Part shown: in pieces, positions 62,395-64,000 of the stretch | Position numbering within the stretch: the first letter of the stretch is position 1 | Layout: each line of letters opens with the position of its first letter | NCBI RefSeq assembly: GCF_001870735.1 | Contig: NZ_MORL01000002.1 | Coordinates: forward strand, 567,076-631,075 | Direction: 5' to 3' | Source: Arsenicibacter rosenii | GTDB lineage: Bacteria; Bacteroidota; Bacteroidia; Cytophagales; Spirosomataceae | Length of the DNA stretch: 64,000 bases | Notes under the pieces: model-generated | Seen by the model: the letters and a program-made list of their open reading frames with translations, nothing else | Databases searched by the model: none | What the model was told of the DNA's origin: nothing | Program-made: the position numbers and the translations under genes

Positions 62395-63021
62395 ATGGAT
62401 GTATTAGCAAAGTATTTGCCGGCAGCATCGGTATCCTACTGTCTGAACCTGTGGCAACACTATGCTTTTCAACTCAAAATCGCCCGGACCCGCAAAACCA
62501 AGCTCGGCGATTTCAGAGCCCCCGGCCGGGGGCAGCTGCAAATTTCGGTCAATGCCGATTTGAACCCTTTCGCTTTTCTGATTACCTATATTCATGAAGT
62601 CGCCCACGCTGATGTGTATGTCTCGCATACGCCCCGACAGCTGCGCACCATGAAGCCCCACGGCCCCGCCTGGCAGCAGGCCTTTCAGCGGCTTATGCAG
62701 CCTGTACTGACCGAAGAGGTGTTTCCGGATGCTATTCTCGAACCTTTACGGGTATACATGCAGGCACCGGCCGCAACCAGCCAGGCCAGCCCTGCGCTTG
62801 TACACGCACTCCGGCAGGCCGATCCGGTACGCCATAATGAATTGAAACCCAACGACCGGTTGCTGGCCCTGCGCGACCTGGCAGAAGGAGAATTGTTTCA
62901 ATTCAGAGAAAAGACCTACCAGCGGGGCACGCTACGCCGTACCCGTGTCGTTTGTAAAGAAATAAGTTCATCAAAATCTTACGCAATCCTGGCTCATGCC
63001 CTGGTGGAAAAATGTGAATAG
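62395..63021 (+). CDS. SprT-like zinc metalloprotease-domain protein
   Basis: 208-aa protein. The zinc-binding motif HEVAH (H67, E68, H71) is followed by VYVSHTPRQLRTMKPHGPAW (third ligand region HGPAW), as in SprT/Spartan-like proteins. The C-terminal part is a zinc-ribbon-less beta domain (FQFREKTYQRGTLRRTRVV). Spartan relatives cut DNA-protein crosslinks; for bacterial SprT the role is less clear. ATG at 62395 is used. It overlaps porU by 26 bases, so the two are coupled. Confidence 0.82.
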   Translation: MDVLAKYLPAASVSYCLNLWQHYAFQLKIARTRKTKLGDFRAPGRGQLQISVNADLNPFAFLITYIHEVAHADVYVSHTPRQLRTMKPHGPAWQQAFQRLMQPVLTEEVFPDAILEPLRVYMQAPAATSQASPALVHALRQADPVRHNELKPNDRLLALRDLAEGELFQFREKTYQRGTLRRTRVVCKEISSSKSYAILAHALVEKCE

Positions 63022-64000
63022 GTGGGGGCTGTTAACTGGTTTGCTGCTCCTGTGGAGTGGCTTGATGCAGGCACAGACTGTACTTAAATCCGGTGACTGG
63101 ATCAAGATCGGGGTAACAACCACGGGTGTCTACCGGCTGACCACTGATATGCTTACCAAAGCCAGTCCGGCATTGGCCACAGCCGACCCCAGGCGGTTGC
63201 GGTTGTATGGAAACGGCGGAGCCGTATTGCCTCAGGCCAATGCCGCCAAACGCGCTGTTGATCTGACCGAAAATGCCATCGTGGTGACGGGCGAGGAGGA
63301 TGGTAAACTGGACGCCGGTGATGCCATTCTGTTTTTCGGACAAGGCCCGCACGTGATCCGCTTTGATTCGACGGCCAGCCGGTTAACGCACCAGATTAAC
63401 CCCTACAGTGATACCACCTTTTACTTCCTGACCGTCGGTGACGCGGCCGGGCTGCGCATACAGACAAAGCCGTCGGCACCGCTGAGCGGCACGGTCATTG
63501 CGGCCTTTGATGATTATCAGTTCCACGAGCAGGAACTGACCAGTATTGCCAAAACGGGCCGTGAATGGCTGGGTGAGTACCTCGGCGTCAATACAACTCT
63601 ATCGCTGTCGTTTAGTGTGCCGGGGCTTGTGCCATCAACGCCGCTCCTGATTACGTCGTCGGTGGTAGCTAACGCCATCGTGCCGACGTCGTTTACCTGG
63701 CAGATAAACGGACAACAGATTGGCCGCCAATCCGTCAATGCGTTGTCTGGTTACAAGTATGATTACCAGGGACTGGAAAACCGGCAGACCTTTACCACAA
63801 GTACTAGCCTGACAACCGGATCTTTACCCTTTGTACTGACCTTCGACAAAAACGGGCAGACGGGCTCACAGGGCTATCTGAACTTCGTGGCGGTGCAATA
63901 CCGACGCGATCTGCGCTGGTATGATCAACCGGTGATTGCCCGGCTGCCGGCGGGCCGCTACAGCAGTAAACAGGCCACCGCTGCCGCTAAACTCTGGGAT
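62996..64000 (+). CDS. porU: Type IX secretion system sortase PorU, N-terminal part
   Basis: First 335 residues, cut by the right edge. Start MPWWKNVNRWGLLTGLLLLW, then SGLMQAQ (signal peptide). KIGVTTTGVYRLTTDMLTKA matches the PorU N-terminal domain, and further beta-rich repeats resemble the PorU prodomain (LRLYGNGGAVLPQANA; ILFFGQGPHVIRFD). The gingipain-like catalytic domain lies beyond the window. PorU removes sorting domains from T9SS cargo on the outer membrane. ATG 62996 gives the best signal peptide; it overlaps sprT by 26 bases. Confidence 0.83.
   Translation, partial: MPWWKNVNRWGLLTGLLLLWSGLMQAQTVLKSGDWIKIGVTTTGVYRLTTDMLTKASPALATADPRRLRLYGNGGAVLPQANAAKRAVDLTENAIVVTGEEDGKLDAGDAILFFGQGPHVIRFDSTASRLTHQINPYSDTTFYFLTVGDAAGLRIQTKPSAPLSGTVIAAFDDYQFHEQELTSIAKTGREWLGEYLGVNTTLSLSFSVPGLVPSTPLLITSSVVANAIVPTSFTWQINGQQIGRQSVNALSGYKYDYQGLENRQTFTTSTSLTTGSLPFVLTFDKNGQTGSQGYLNFVAVQYRRDLRWYDQPVIARLPAGRYSSKQATAAAKLWD

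Overview
The window looks like chromosomal DNA of a moderately GC-rich Bacteroidetes of the order Cytophagales (Spirosoma-like). Four things point there: a type IX secretion gene (porU) and a protein with a type IX sorting domain; promoters of the Bacteroidetes type (TTTG, about 19 bases, TAnnTTTG), for example ahead of nuoK; very few Shine-Dalgarno sequences; and family content (BatD, GH20, TolB-like/TPR regulators, many lipoproteins). This is judged from protein families and motifs, not from a database search. No rRNA, tRNA, CRISPR array, prophage or insertion sequence was recognised.

Layout. 1-12.5 kb: M14 carboxypeptidase (cut by the left edge), TatD hydrolase, tRNA t6A dehydratase TcdA, a quinone-oxidoreductase-like enzyme, a lactonase, an aminotransferase-fold protein without its PLP lysine, a FdtA-like cupin, a DmpA-type aminopeptidase, a cluster of DnaA boxes, a toxin-antitoxin pair whose PIN toxin carries a nonsense codon, a Nudix-type regulator with a palindromic operator facing a carboxylesterase, and an SMI1/KNR4 protein. 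12.5-24.3 kb: a hairpin-rich spacer, an ABC exporter, a glycosyltransferase, aroC-batD, an orphan nuoL-nuoM pair, ffh, and hicB with a remnant of hicA. 24.5-46.6 kb is mostly envelope and secreted proteins: a thioredoxin-fold protein without CxxC, polysaccharide deacetylase, two beta-helix proteins, a membrane-tethered AraC/TPR regulator, lipoproteins, GT25, an MFS exporter and a GH20 hexosaminidase, then metG with a possible structured leader. 46.6-55.9 kb: cyclophilin, an ECF sigma factor with an overlapping small gene, nth, a T9SS-sorted protein divergent from a histidine kinase/response regulator pair, hemB, and a nucleotide-sugar dehydrogenase. 56-64 kb: the nuoKLMN arm of complex I, a GtrA-like protein, a small lipoprotein, a SprT-like protein and porU (cut by the right edge).

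How the genes work together. The nuoKLMN operon encodes the proton-pumping membrane arm of complex I; the peripheral-arm genes are not in the window. The separate nuoL2-nuoM2 pair could be an extra antiporter-like module. The kinase, regulator and divergent T9SS cargo gene share an intergenic region carrying an OmpR-like direct repeat. Two toxin-antitoxin loci (PIN and HicAB) have each lost the toxin and kept the antitoxin. Many gene ends carry long perfect hairpins, and two related palindromes built on GATTGAGTGATTGAG lie in different spacers, which suggests a dispersed intergenic repeat family.
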